Positions 21,471-27,636 of a stretch of 28,474 bases of DNA are shown here, piece by piece. Position 1 is the first letter of the stretch; each line of letters begins with the position of its first letter. The notes beneath the pieces are model-generated. The model was not told the DNA's origin. It made no database searches and saw nothing but the letters and a program-made list of their open reading frames with translations. The stretch covers positions 1 to 28,474 of the IMG/VR virus record IMGVR_UViG_3300036790_000798. One strand, given 5' to 3'. The translations under genes were made by a program, and so were the position numbers. This DNA is from a virus.

Positions 21471-22349
21471 ATGCCCCCGAAAGTTCTCGGCGCACTTGAA
21501 CGAAGACCCGATTCCCGTGACATCCTGCTCGGTTCTGTTCAAGCGCCTGTAGAAATTCCCGCCTCATTTATTCCAGACGTTTCATGGATGGTGAGGAACT
21601 ATCAAGGATCGACGCCTTACTGTGGCGCGCACGCTTCGTCACACTTTCAGGCGATTCTCGAACACGACGTTACGCCTGCCGTAAACGAGCGATACACACC
21701 GCGCTTCTCATGGATAAAGATCAAGGCCATTGACGGCTACCCGCTCGAATCAGGCACGGACATGCGCTCCATCTTCAAATCCCTCACGACTGACGGAGCG
21801 GATGACTTCGAACCGCTTGAGAACGACGTGACGCTCCCGATCGCCACCTATTCCGAGCCGTCTGCCGTCACGCCGGATATGGTGACGAACGCCGGCGGGA
21901 AGAAGATCGGCAGCTATGGTTTCGGAAATACCGATTTTGAATCAATCTGTCAGGCGATCTATCAGAACAAGGCCGTTCTTCTCCTCATCAAGTGCGACGA
22001 CGGATTCTGGGGGACATCGACCCCGACCTTCACCACTCCGGAATACGGTCACTTCATCGTGGCGTACGGTTACTCCGCAGATTTCATTTACATCGTGGAT
22101 TCCGCCGACCCGAACGATGCCTTCGCCTTCAAGAAGATCGCGAAGCAGTACGTCAATTCCCCAACCACTTTTATCTTCGAAGCTGGCACAGCCGTGGACG
22201 TTCCGCCGGCAGTAAAGCAGGCTCTTACGACAAATGTCCCCGTGCCCGCGAGCGTCACGCAAGCGCTTTCGACCGGCCAGCTCACGCTTGCCGAGCAGAT
22301 TCTCAACGATATTGAGGCAGCCCTCACCCTGATCCAAAAAGAGGTCTAA
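21471..22349 (+). CDS. Papain-like (C1-family) cysteine peptidase
   Basis: A 292-residue protein. The opening has the PDSRD element found before many bacterial C1 domains. Q45 in NYQGSTPYCGAHASSHFQ is the oxyanion residue and C51 the nucleophile, replacing the usual CGSCWAF by YCGAHAS. GHFIVAYGY contains the catalytic histidine (H194), and IVDSADPND has Asp (D210) where papain has the Asn of NSW. The C-terminal 50 residues are helical and separate. No signal peptide is seen. Located after the virion operon and before the holin, it could cleave peptidoglycan peptides, act in the virion, or process proteins. GAGGGA lies 4 bases before the ATG. Confidence 0.82.
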   Translation: MPPKVLGALERRPDSRDILLGSVQAPVEIPASFIPDVSWMVRNYQGSTPYCGAHASSHFQAILEHDVTPAVNERYTPRFSWIKIKAIDGYPLESGTDMRSIFKSLTTDGADDFEPLENDVTLPIATYSEPSAVTPDMVTNAGGKKIGSYGFGNTDFESICQAIYQNKAVLLLIKCDDGFWGTSTPTFTTPEYGHFIVAYGYSADFIYIVDSADPNDAFAFKKIAKQYVNSPTTFIFEAGTAVDVPPAVKQALTTNVPVPASVTQALSTGQLTLAEQILNDIEAALTLIQKEV

Positions 22350-22355
22350 AGGTCG
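22348..22355 (+). promoter_or_regulatory. Leader motif AAAGGTCG, copy 3
   Basis: Exact third copy. It overlaps the last bases of the peptidase stop codon and lies 18 bases before the holin-candidate ATG. The intervening leader is A-rich without any Shine-Dalgarno sequence. Confidence 0.4.
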
Positions 22356-22373
22356 AAACCAAGATCAAAAGCA

Positions 22374-22592
22374 ATGCAAATTTCAGCATTCGAACAAGCC
22401 GCGCTCCATGTGTGCAAGGTTGCCGCATGGGTAATCGCCTCCGCCGCGATTCCTGCTCTCCTGACTCTCTATACCGGCAACGCCTATTGGCTTGCGCTCA
22501 CCCCGTTCATTAACGGCATCGGCGCAGGCCTCGTGAAGTGGTCCGGCATTCAAGCTGCGGCAGCCGCGGCGAAGCAGCCCTCCGCACAGTAG
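22374..22592 (+). CDS. Holin candidate (two-span membrane protein)
   Basis: A 72-residue protein with two hydrophobic segments, about residues 13-33 (VCKVAAWVIASAAIPALLTL) and 38-58 (YWLALTPFINGIGAGLVKWS), separated by a short polar turn, and an Ala/Lys-rich tail. Size and layout are those of small class II holins, which open the inner membrane for lysis. It follows the peptidase gene within 25 bases. No sequence signature proves the assignment. Other small phage membrane proteins share this layout. Confidence 0.66.
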   Translation: MQISAFEQAALHVCKVAAWVIASAAIPALLTLYTGNAYWLALTPFINGIGAGLVKWSGIQAAAAAAKQPSAQ

Positions 22593-22593
22593 A

Positions 22594-22681
22594 ACCTCCA
22601 CACCAGTAGCTCTCACGGACGGGGAATCCCAGCTAAGCCGCGCGGCTTGCTCCTACAGGATTGCTACTGGCGTGGGGAGGT
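22594..22681 (+). other. Structured RNA-like element between holin and HNH gene
   Basis: Outer arms ACCTCCACACCAGTAGC (22594-22610) and GCTACTGGCGTGGGGAGGT (22663-22681) pair over about 16 bp with one mismatch and a 2-base bulge. Inside, AATCC (22625-22629) pairs with GGATT (22658-22662), enclosing AGC/GCT and the perfect palindrome AAGCCGCGCGGCTT (22635-22648). The result is a long nested stem of about 88 bases with no T-run, so it is not a simple terminator. It begins 1 base after the holin stop and ends 27 bases before the HNH start. No known riboswitch or ribozyme core was recognised. Confidence 0.6.
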
Positions 22682-22708
22682 CTACCCACAAACATCTGAC
22701 TAACCACA

Positions 22709-23164
22709 ATGTCAGCAACAATAAGTCTCAATCCACAAGGTAAAGAGCATCAACAGGCCAAAAGTCATGTCTACTATGAGCGTAACAAAGAAAGGATATT
22801 AGCTAGGATTAAAAAATATAAGAAGAAACATCCTGAAGTCGCGCGTCGGCATAGTAAACGATGGTATAGGCAAAACGTCATTCAGGCGCGCTTTTATGAC
22901 AGCCGGGTTAAGGCAAAGAAGCACGGCGCTACCGGCACTCATACATTTCAGCAATGGCTAGATCTTAAAGCTAAATATCTATTCTGCTGCTTGGCCTGCG
23001 ACATGAAAGAGCCCTTCACCGATCAAAAAGTCAAACACCTCACCGAAGACCATATTGTTCCCCTGTCACGGGGTGGCTCGCACAACATAGATAACATTCA
23101 ACCGCTATGTTTTCGCTGCAACAACGAAAAGCGCACGAAGAGTATCGATTATAGAAATCCATAA
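22709..23164 (+). CDS. HNH endonuclease 2
   Basis: A 151-residue free-standing HNH nuclease. The long basic N-terminus (residues 1-75, HVYYERNKERILARIKKYKK) probably binds DNA. The catalytic finger has C94-x2-C97, then D114-H115 in EDHIVPLSRGGSHN, then C134-x2-C137 in PLCFRCNNEKRTKS. It is more complete and more canonical than the copy at 15949 and is also AT-richer than its surroundings. It is bracketed by two strongly structured elements (22594-22681 and 23176-23226), an arrangement that suggests a mobile or RNA-associated unit. No Shine-Dalgarno sequence is present (CTAACCACA before ATG). Confidence 0.92.
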   Translation: MSATISLNPQGKEHQQAKSHVYYERNKERILARIKKYKKKHPEVARRHSKRWYRQNVIQARFYDSRVKAKKHGATGTHTFQQWLDLKAKYLFCCLACDMKEPFTDQKVKHLTEDHIVPLSRGGSHNIDNIQPLCFRCNNEKRTKSIDYRNP

Positions 23165-23175
23165 AAGACCGAACT

Positions 23176-23284
23176 CCCCGCGATGGAGAGGTGTTGCTTT
23201 CGACCCAATACCAATCCATCGCGGGGCGCTTGGAAAGGATCCTCCTCGACAGGACTCCCCGTGCTAACCAGCACCAGACGCCCC
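23176..23284 (+). other. Structured 5' leader of the DUF932 cassette (switch-like fold)
   Basis: CCCCGCGATGGA (23176-23187) pairs perfectly with TCCATCGCGGGG (23215-23226). Inside, GGTGTTG (23190-23196) pairs with CAATACC (23206-23212) across a GA/AA internal loop. Downstream, GTGCT/AGCAC (23261-23274) forms a small hairpin. GGGGCG (23223-23228) can alternatively pair with CGCCCC (23279-23284), which would break the first stem. Two exclusive folds just before a gene with a strong ribosome binding site look like a regulatory leader, although no known class was recognised. Confidence 0.55.
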
Positions 23285-23315
23285 TATCCCAGCTCATTTA
23301 CAACAAGGAGAATTC

Positions 23316-24032
23316 ATGGAACAGCTCATTGCACATGTGGGAGCCAGTAAGCTCTCGCGCGATCAACTCGTCACCATCCTTCCGCCGGAAGCGACGGACA
23401 CCTTCAAACCCATCGCCCATTCGGATCTCATCGGGAACGTTCTTGAGGCGCTCTCATACCGGCACATCAACGTGGTCAAGGATGAGTACGCGGTCTCCGA
23501 AGACGGCATGAAGCTCTTCGGGGTCCTCGATCTCGAATCGTCCTTCGAAGGCTGCAGGTTCTCGCTCGGGCTACGCAACGCGAACGACAAGTCCATGCGG
23601 CTTGCGCTCACGATCGGCTACCGGGTATTCGTGTGCGACAACATGGCGTTCCACGGGGACTTCACTCCGGTACTCGCCAAGCACTCAAAACACTTCAACC
23701 TGCAAGACGCGCTTGCGATCGGCATCGACCGGATGCAGCGCAATTTCGAGCCGATGCGGAAGCAGGTGGAGAGCTGGCGAAACTTCCAACTCACCGATGC
23801 CGCTGCAAAGCTCGTCATCTACCGCGCTTTCATCGAGGACGATCTTGAAGCGCCGAAATACCTCTCCCGTGAGGTCCATCGGCTCTACTTCGATCCGCAG
23901 TACCCGGAGTTTCAGCCCCGCACGCTCTGGAGCCTCTCGAACGCGTTCACGTCGGCGTTCAAGGAGCTCGACCCCGTTCCCCAATTCAAGGCGACCGCCA
24001 AGCTCGGCGGTTTCCTCGCTTCGATGAACTGA
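23316..24032 (+). CDS. DUF932 family phage/plasmid protein
   Basis: A 238-residue protein of the DUF932 family, common in phages, plasmids and islands and without an established biochemical role. Family-like parts are FKPIAHSDLIGNVLEALSY, YAVSEDGMKLFGVLDLES, FSLGLRNANDKSMRLALTIG and VFVCDNMAFHGDF, followed by a helical C-terminal half. It is shorter than many relatives of 300 residues or more. A strong Shine-Dalgarno sequence AAGGAG lies 6-7 bases before the ATG, unlike the virion genes. It leads a tight four-gene cassette that starts with a structured leader and ends with a terminator. Confidence 0.85.
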   Translation: MEQLIAHVGASKLSRDQLVTILPPEATDTFKPIAHSDLIGNVLEALSYRHINVVKDEYAVSEDGMKLFGVLDLESSFEGCRFSLGLRNANDKSMRLALTIGYRVFVCDNMAFHGDFTPVLAKHSKHFNLQDALAIGIDRMQRNFEPMRKQVESWRNFQLTDAAAKLVIYRAFIEDDLEAPKYLSREVHRLYFDPQYPEFQPRTLWSLSNAFTSAFKELDPVPQFKATAKLGGFLASMN

Positions 24033-24040
24033 GGCGCGCC

Positions 24041-24409
24041 ATGATCCCAGACGCCGACTTTCACACGCTGAAATCGCTCTCCCGCGCAGTACGGGGAGGG
24101 ACACTGGACGCGCTCCGGCTCGCCGAACGCGCCTATGCGATGGGATCGACCGCGTGTCATCTCGCCATGAGATGTGCCATGCCCGATCCCGAAACCCTAA
24201 ATCTGTCTGCGCTTGAACGGATCGCCTTCACAAAGGCGTTGGAGCGCACCGGCAACGTCGTCGCTGCAGCCCGTCTCTTGGGTATCAGCAGGACGAATGC
24301 CTACCGCAAAGCGAAGCAGTACGGCGTCGTGACTCACAAAGTCACCTGCCCGAATTGCCAGACTCCGATCCCAGCGAGCGCGCCATGCCCCGATCAACTG
24401 TTGGCCTGA
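24041..24409 (+). CDS. Fis-type HTH regulator with zinc-ribbon tail
   Basis: A 122-residue protein. Residues about 57-96 (LERIAFTKALERTGNVVAAA, then RLLGISRTNAYRKAKQYGV) form the Fis/NtrC-type helix-turn-helix, in which ARLLGISR is the turn and recognition-helix start. The C-terminus has CPNC (C103-x2-C106) and C116, a partial zinc ribbon. It likely binds DNA and regulates the cassette or late genes. GAGG lies 6-8 bases before the ATG, and the gap to DUF932 is 8 bases. Its 3' end overlaps the next gene by 25 bases. Confidence 0.82.
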   Translation: MIPDADFHTLKSLSRAVRGGTLDALRLAERAYAMGSTACHLAMRCAMPDPETLNLSALERIAFTKALERTGNVVAAARLLGISRTNAYRKAKQYGVVTHKVTCPNCQTPIPASAPCPDQLLA

Positions 24410-24678
24410 CGCGCCATCACCGGAAACCCCGCTCGCTCGGGGGTACGGCCGAGAAGAACAACATCTCGCGCCTGCCTCCGAAAAAGCATTCTGCTTGGCA
24501 CACGCTCTTCCCCGGCAACTGGCCGCCGGAGCGTATTGCCGACGAGATCAACCGCATCTACCTCGATCCCGATTATGAGCTCGTCGTGGTCCGAAAGGAG
24601 GAAGCATGGTCATCGAAGGAATCACCTTCTGCGATTTTTGCGGAGACGCGGCGTTCCCCGATGACACAACGACCGTGA
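24385..24678 (+). CDS. Cysteine-free HNH-like protein
   Basis: A 97-residue protein with a His/Asn pattern like a metal-finger nuclease: H11-H12 in TRHHRKPRSLGGT, N25-N26, H35, and W38-H39 in SAWHTLF. An IADEINRIYLDPDYELVVV segment follows. I recognise this as a recurrent small phage protein with an HNH-like core, but catalysis is not shown. It starts inside the regulator gene, and its last 24 residues overlap the following zinc-finger gene in another frame by 73 bases. These residues look unconserved in character, so the functional part probably ends near VVVRKEEA. Confidence 0.66.
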   Translation: MPRSTVGLTRHHRKPRSLGGTAEKNNISRLPPKKHSAWHTLFPGNWPPERIADEINRIYLDPDYELVVVRKEEAWSSKESPSAIFAETRRSPMTQRP

Positions 24679-24794
24679 AGATCGAAGTCAGGGGAACTCT
24701 CCATCAGTTCCATTTCCACAACAGGAATGCACGGGATTGCCTCGCGCAGAACCTCGTGGCTCTCAAGCAGCAATTTGCCGCCTCAACGCAATGA
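24606..24794 (+). CDS. Small zinc-finger protein (62 aa)
   Basis: A 62-residue protein with C9-x2-C12 (ITFCDFCGDAAF) and a distal HQFHFHNRNARDC group (H33, H36, H38, C45), a plausible single zinc site. A near-perfect Shine-Dalgarno sequence AAAGGAGGA lies 3-5 bases before the ATG and decides the start, even though it falls inside the preceding gene. The stop codon is part of the terminator stem, so it is the last gene of the cassette. Function unknown. Confidence 0.8.
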   Translation: MVIEGITFCDFCGDAAFPDDTTTVKIEVRGTLHQFHFHNRNARDCLAQNLVALKQQFAASTQ

Positions 24795-24807
24795 GGCGGT
24801 TTTTTTT
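24778..24807 (+). terminator. Rho-independent terminator of the DUF932 cassette
   Basis: CCGCCTCA (24778-24785) pairs with TGAGGCGG (24792-24799) around a 6-base loop, followed by eight T residues (24800-24807). The stem encodes the end of the zinc-finger protein and contains its stop codon. Confidence 0.93.
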
Positions 24808-24864
24808 GGCAACCATCTCAAAGACAGGTTGCATCAATATTTTCGGCAGTTGGAGGGATCGCCG

Positions 24865-25080
24865 ATGTTCTCTGCCGTGGAAAACCAGAGCATCCCATTC
24901 GCCCATTCCGTCATCCGCACCGACGGACGAATATTGATCTTGTCAACATGTCCCCGATGCGAAAAGGGTCGCCTCGTCTCGCTCTGTGACGGTTCTCTCA
25001 AGGAGTGGGAAACCACTCATCATTGCCTTGAGAGATCGCCGACCCCCGCAACTTCGCTTCAACAGGCATGCACACCGTAG
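24865..25080 (+). CDS. Small Cys/His protein, probable zinc binder
   Basis: A 71-residue protein with STCPRCEKG (C29-x2-C32), C41 and THHC (H52, H53, C54), a likely zinc site. GGAGGG about 8 bases before the ATG supports the start at 24865. The frame is open further upstream but crosses the terminator. It is separated from the DUF932 cassette by that terminator, so it needs its own promoter, which I could not identify with confidence. Not recognised. Confidence 0.6.
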   Translation: MFSAVENQSIPFAHSVIRTDGRILILSTCPRCEKGRLVSLCDGSLKEWETTHHCLERSPTPATSLQQACTP

Positions 25081-25199
25081 GCTTGCAATCCATTGCGCGC
25101 GTGCCATGCTTAGTCTTGTCCCCAAACCAAATCCGCGCCCTTGAATGAGGCGTGAGCGCAAATCAGCGCGGGCCGTGAGTGAAAGTACCGGCCAGTCCC

Positions 25200-25688
25200 A
25201 TGAAAACCCCATGCATTTCAGTCCTCTTTGCCCTATTTTTACCCTTTTTAGCTCCAGCCGCTCGATATAGCATCGTTCCCGCCGCACACGCCCAAAACCC
25301 AATACAGGTCAGTTTCGCGTCAGAAACAGCCATCCTTGAGGCAGGGCGGGCACTTTCCCTCGAATATGGCTCCCGACCTCCCTACAGCGGCCCCGCATTC
25401 GCCAAAAATGAGCCTCTCAGCCCCGATGAAGCACAAGCGGTTATTCCATACCTGGGAGCCTGCGAAAGCCGCTGGACTGTCATAAAAGAGGTCGATTCGA
25501 ACGGCTTCTACAGCTACGGACCGCTTCAGATCCAGTCCTCGACCGCGGCGCTCTTCAATTCGCTCGACCACACGTCCTACAATCCCATGATTCCATTTCA
25601 GGCGATCGATCTCACCGAGATCGCGCTCGAACACGGGTATCTCTCCCGTTGGACGTGCGCGAAAATCATCGGGGCGATCGCACAGTAA
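25200..25688 (+). CDS. Secreted lysozyme-like / lytic transglycosylase-like enzyme
   Basis: A 162-residue protein with a signal peptide (residues 1-31, MKTPCISVLFALFLPFLAPA, ending AHA before Q32). The lysozyme-like core has the catalytic glutamate in ACESRW (E89), then DSNGFYSYGPLQIQ (99-112), the second SLT-type motif. Such enzymes cut the glycan strands of peptidoglycan. Cys88 and a C-terminal Cys near residue 155 could pair after export. Lying after the holin region it is the best endolysin candidate, exported by the host secretion system. GTG at 25179 would lengthen the N-terminus by 7 residues. ATG at 25200 gives the better signal peptide. Confidence 0.8.
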   Translation: MKTPCISVLFALFLPFLAPAARYSIVPAAHAQNPIQVSFASETAILEAGRALSLEYGSRPPYSGPAFAKNEPLSPDEAQAVIPYLGACESRWTVIKEVDSNGFYSYGPLQIQSSTAALFNSLDHTSYNPMIPFQAIDLTEIALEHGYLSRWTCAKIIGAIAQ

Positions 25689-25805
25689 TATTCCGCCCCA
25701 CAAGTCCGTAATACCTAAAGCGACGAATATGGGGCGTCGCGAGGTCGAATATGTCGAACCTTATTATGACCTTGATTCAAAACAAAGCCGCCGAAAGTGC
25801 TTTGT

Positions 25806-25831
25806 GCCGCCTTAGGAAACGGGCGGCTTTT
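25806..25831 (+). terminator. Terminator-like hairpin after the lysozyme gene
   Basis: GCCGCC (25806-25811) pairs with GGCGGC (25822-25827) followed by TTTT. Just upstream, ACAAAGC (25782-25788) pairs with GCTTTGT (25799-25805). A longer alternative stem, ACAAAGCCGCC with GGCGGCTTTTGT, can form instead. It sits between the plus-strand lysozyme gene and the convergent membrane gene. Confidence 0.6.
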
Positions 25832-26036
25832 GTGCGCTTAGCTGGTCCTCACCCGGGACCTTTTTGGCACCCAATAGAACTCCGCTTCCCATTCCGAAGC
25901 AAAAACCTGCGGCGACAAGCTGGACTATGTCCGCCCCATGCACCGCGCTGAGGCGCGGCCTGCTCAGGACATTCAGAATCGCAAAAATCCCGAACAGGAT
26001 TAGGAACACGAATAAAAATATCCTTCGTTTTCGCAT
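25812..26036 (-). CDS. Small two-span membrane protein (cargo)
   Basis: A 74-residue protein: basic start MRKRRIFLFVFLILFGIFAI with a first membrane segment at about 6-24, a second at about 37-56 (IVQLVAAGFCFGMGSGVLLG), then a short polar tail. A G-rich ribosome-binding stretch (AGGGGGGG) lies about 5 bases before the ATG on this strand. It runs against the late genes, as expected for lysogen-expressed cargo. Similar proteins occur, as far as I recall, in Acidobacteriota genomes. Function unknown. Confidence 0.7.
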   Translation of the reverse strand: MRKRRIFLFVFLILFGIFAILNVLSRPRLSAVHGADIVQLVAAGFCFGMGSGVLLGAKKVPGEDQLSAQKPPVS

Positions 26037-26633
26037 CTGTCCCCCCCTGAAAAGTTATCCCCAGCATACGCCTTGCGTGATCCTGCAGGTTTGCTTCAAT
26101 GATGATGTTCCCGAAAGGGAGCGACCGGCCCGACACCCAAAAACCTTTTGACGGTGTCGTTGACAAAGAGCAATCCTGTCTGCGGCCCGGTCAAAGGGTT
26201 TTTTCTTTCCGCATCCTATGCGGCATCGCTGGAAGGGAAACTGAAACGGGCGATGTAAAAGAGTGGCGCGGCTTCTACGACTTCCCCGCGCGCCGGAGTA
26301 GTTCTTTGATTGATGGAATAGCGCCAGTACAGCGACCTTTTCCGGTTTAATCCGAAAGGTGATTGACCGTTGGCCGGGTGACCAAAAACGGCGACAACGA
26401 GCTGGTAGGATGCAAGCCCTACGTCAACAAAAATCGCCGATGGATAGGCCTGAATCGATCGCTCAAGCACCCCATCAATTCCATCACTCAACGAATTACT
26501 TTTACGCCGTTTCATCGCAAACGCCTATACCGAACAAATAGGAACGAGCGACTTCGCCGACCGATCAAAAAAAGACCGGCGGGGAAGTCGCTTATCTACC
26601 CGAACAAAAAGGGTTTAAGAGGGGAAGGGAAAT
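26037..26633. other. About 600 bases without a convincing gene; several hairpins
   Basis: No frame here has convincing protein character. The best candidates are a 99-codon frame on the minus strand (26216-26515) and an 83-codon frame on the plus strand (26099-26350), both doubtful. Structure is visible: CCGCAT/ATGCGG near 26208-26222; a bulged hairpin ACCTTTTCCGG/CCGAAAGGT near 26335-26363; and GCGACTTC/GGAAGTCGC arms with further GC pairing around an A-run (26548-26591). The DnaA-box-like word lies at 26055-26063. It could hold regulatory RNA, an origin or attachment sequence, but none is demonstrated. Confidence 0.5.
26055..26063 (+). repeat. DnaA-box-like word TTATCCCCA, copy 3
   Basis: Third exact copy, between the minus-strand membrane gene and the gene-free region. 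Together with TTTTCCACA at 27219-27227, also one base from a DnaA box, it marks this end of the window as a place to look for an origin. Confidence 0.35.
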
Positions 26634-27143
26634 TCAATTCGACAAATAAGAATTAGACATCGAATTGAATTGATCCAGTGATGTGCATTTGTTGCCGCCC
26701 GATTCACAAGCAGTCACTTCATTTCTTGGCGCCGTTGTAAATGTCGGATCTGTGATGTGATCCTCCGAGAAATCCGCAAGTTTCAGATTCTCGTAAATAT
26801 TCCATACCGACATATCGTTCACCCACCAGTGCTGTTGTGGGGAATCCGGCATATTGAAGTGAAATTCGACCTCGATCATGCAGGTATTAAACCGTTTGTC
26901 GTAGTGGTTTGTGAATTCCAAGTAGATGGTGTTTTTATCGCGCTGCCAATTCTCGTTAAACCACAATCTCGCGTCTTTTGAACATTTCGCTTGAAGATCG
27001 TAGTCGCGGACAGTCTGGTCCTTCTGAATCTGGCTCTTTAAATCCTGATTGTCTTTCTCTAAGCGATCGAGGCGCTGATTTATGTCGCAGCCCAAAGTAG
27101 AGAAGATCAGGGCAGACGCGAGAATCAGTCCGAACGTTTTCAT
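26634..27143 (-). CDS. Lipoprotein with coiled coil (cargo)
   Basis: A 169-residue protein with a lipoprotein-type signal (MKTFGLILASALIFSTLGCD, Cys19 as the likely lipidated residue, although Thr at -3 is not ideal). A heptad coiled coil follows at about residues 22-48 (INQRLDRLEKDNQDLKSQIQ), then a globular domain with Cys, Trp and aromatic residues (ARLWFNENW, EFTNHYDKRFNTCMIEVEFH). A similar coiled-coil-plus-'AKCSKDARLWF' layout is known to me from bacterial hypothetical lipoproteins, including Acidobacteriota. It probably sits in the host envelope during lysogeny, so a surface or exclusion role is possible. Not demonstrated. Confidence 0.8.
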   Translation of the reverse strand: MKTFGLILASALIFSTLGCDINQRLDRLEKDNQDLKSQIQKDQTVRDYDLQAKCSKDARLWFNENWQRDKNTIYLEFTNHYDKRFNTCMIEVEFHFNMPDSPQQHWWVNDMSVWNIYENLKLADFSEDHITDPTFTTAPRNEVTACESGGNKCTSLDQFNSMSNSYLSN

Positions 27144-27155
27144 GCGGTATCCAAT

Positions 27156-27174
27156 TTAGCGGAATATCCGCTAA
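27156..27174 (-). promoter_or_regulatory. Palindromic operator-like site upstream of the lipoprotein gene
   Basis: TTAGCGGA and TCCGCTAA are 8-base arms around a 3-base centre, forming a 19-base near-perfect palindrome 12 bases upstream of the lipoprotein ATG. Size and symmetry fit a dimeric repressor site. As RNA it would also be a short hairpin in the 5' leader. Confidence 0.45.
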
Positions 27175-27306
27175 TTCTCCCGGAAGGGTCCATCAAACCT
27201 TGTTCGAAAACCCCGCGTTTTCCACAGGCAGATCATGCTTGCGAAGTGCCTCGCGATGTGATAATCTCGCGCCAAGGGCGCGGCTTGTCGCCTATCGGGA
27301 GGCTTT

Positions 27307-27636
27307 GTGGATACGCTGAATCATTTCTTCGATCTCGCCGAATTCTTCATCGAGCGATCTTGTGGTCTCGTTATTCTCATTATCGGTGCGTACGCTTTGA
27401 TCATGATTCACTTTCGCGCGCTTGCCACGTCGCCCTTACCGCCTCCTCCAGCGCATCCTGACGCGCCTTCACCCACGGGGCATAATGCTTCTCCGTCGTC
27501 TTTACCGACGTATGCCCTAGCAGTTTGGAAACGGCGTCGAGCGGCACGCCCTTCGAAAGAAGACCCACCGAGAACGTGTCCCTCAGCCGATGGGAATGAC
27601 CGTCCGTCACGCCGGCCATGCCGTAAACGAGTTTGA
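27307..27636 (+). CDS. Possible small membrane protein antisense to the integrase end
   Basis: A 109-codon frame beginning at GTG (MDTLNHFFDLAEFFIERSCG) with one clear membrane segment at about residues 17-37 (CGLVILIIGAYALIMIHFRA). GGGAGG lies 4 bases before the GTG, and TTGCGA/GATAAT (27239-27265, 15-base spacing) is a weak promoter. Everything after about residue 32 is antisense to the integrase gene and is Pro/Arg-rich, as antisense frames usually are, so only the N-terminal third looks coding. It may be a real short membrane protein with a neutral tail, or chance. Confidence 0.35.
   Translation: MDTLNHFFDLAEFFIERSCGLVILIIGAYALIMIHFRALATSPLPPPPAHPDAPSPTGHNASPSSLPTYALAVWKRRRAARPSKEDPPRTCPSADGNDRPSRRPCRKRV

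Noticed and set aside
22593-23315. Group I intron or HEARO-type element around the second HNH gene
   Set aside because: The two flanking structures fold independently, no group I core motifs were recognised, no gene is interrupted, and the nuclease is not an IscB/IsrB-type protein. Kept only as an unexplained structured pair.
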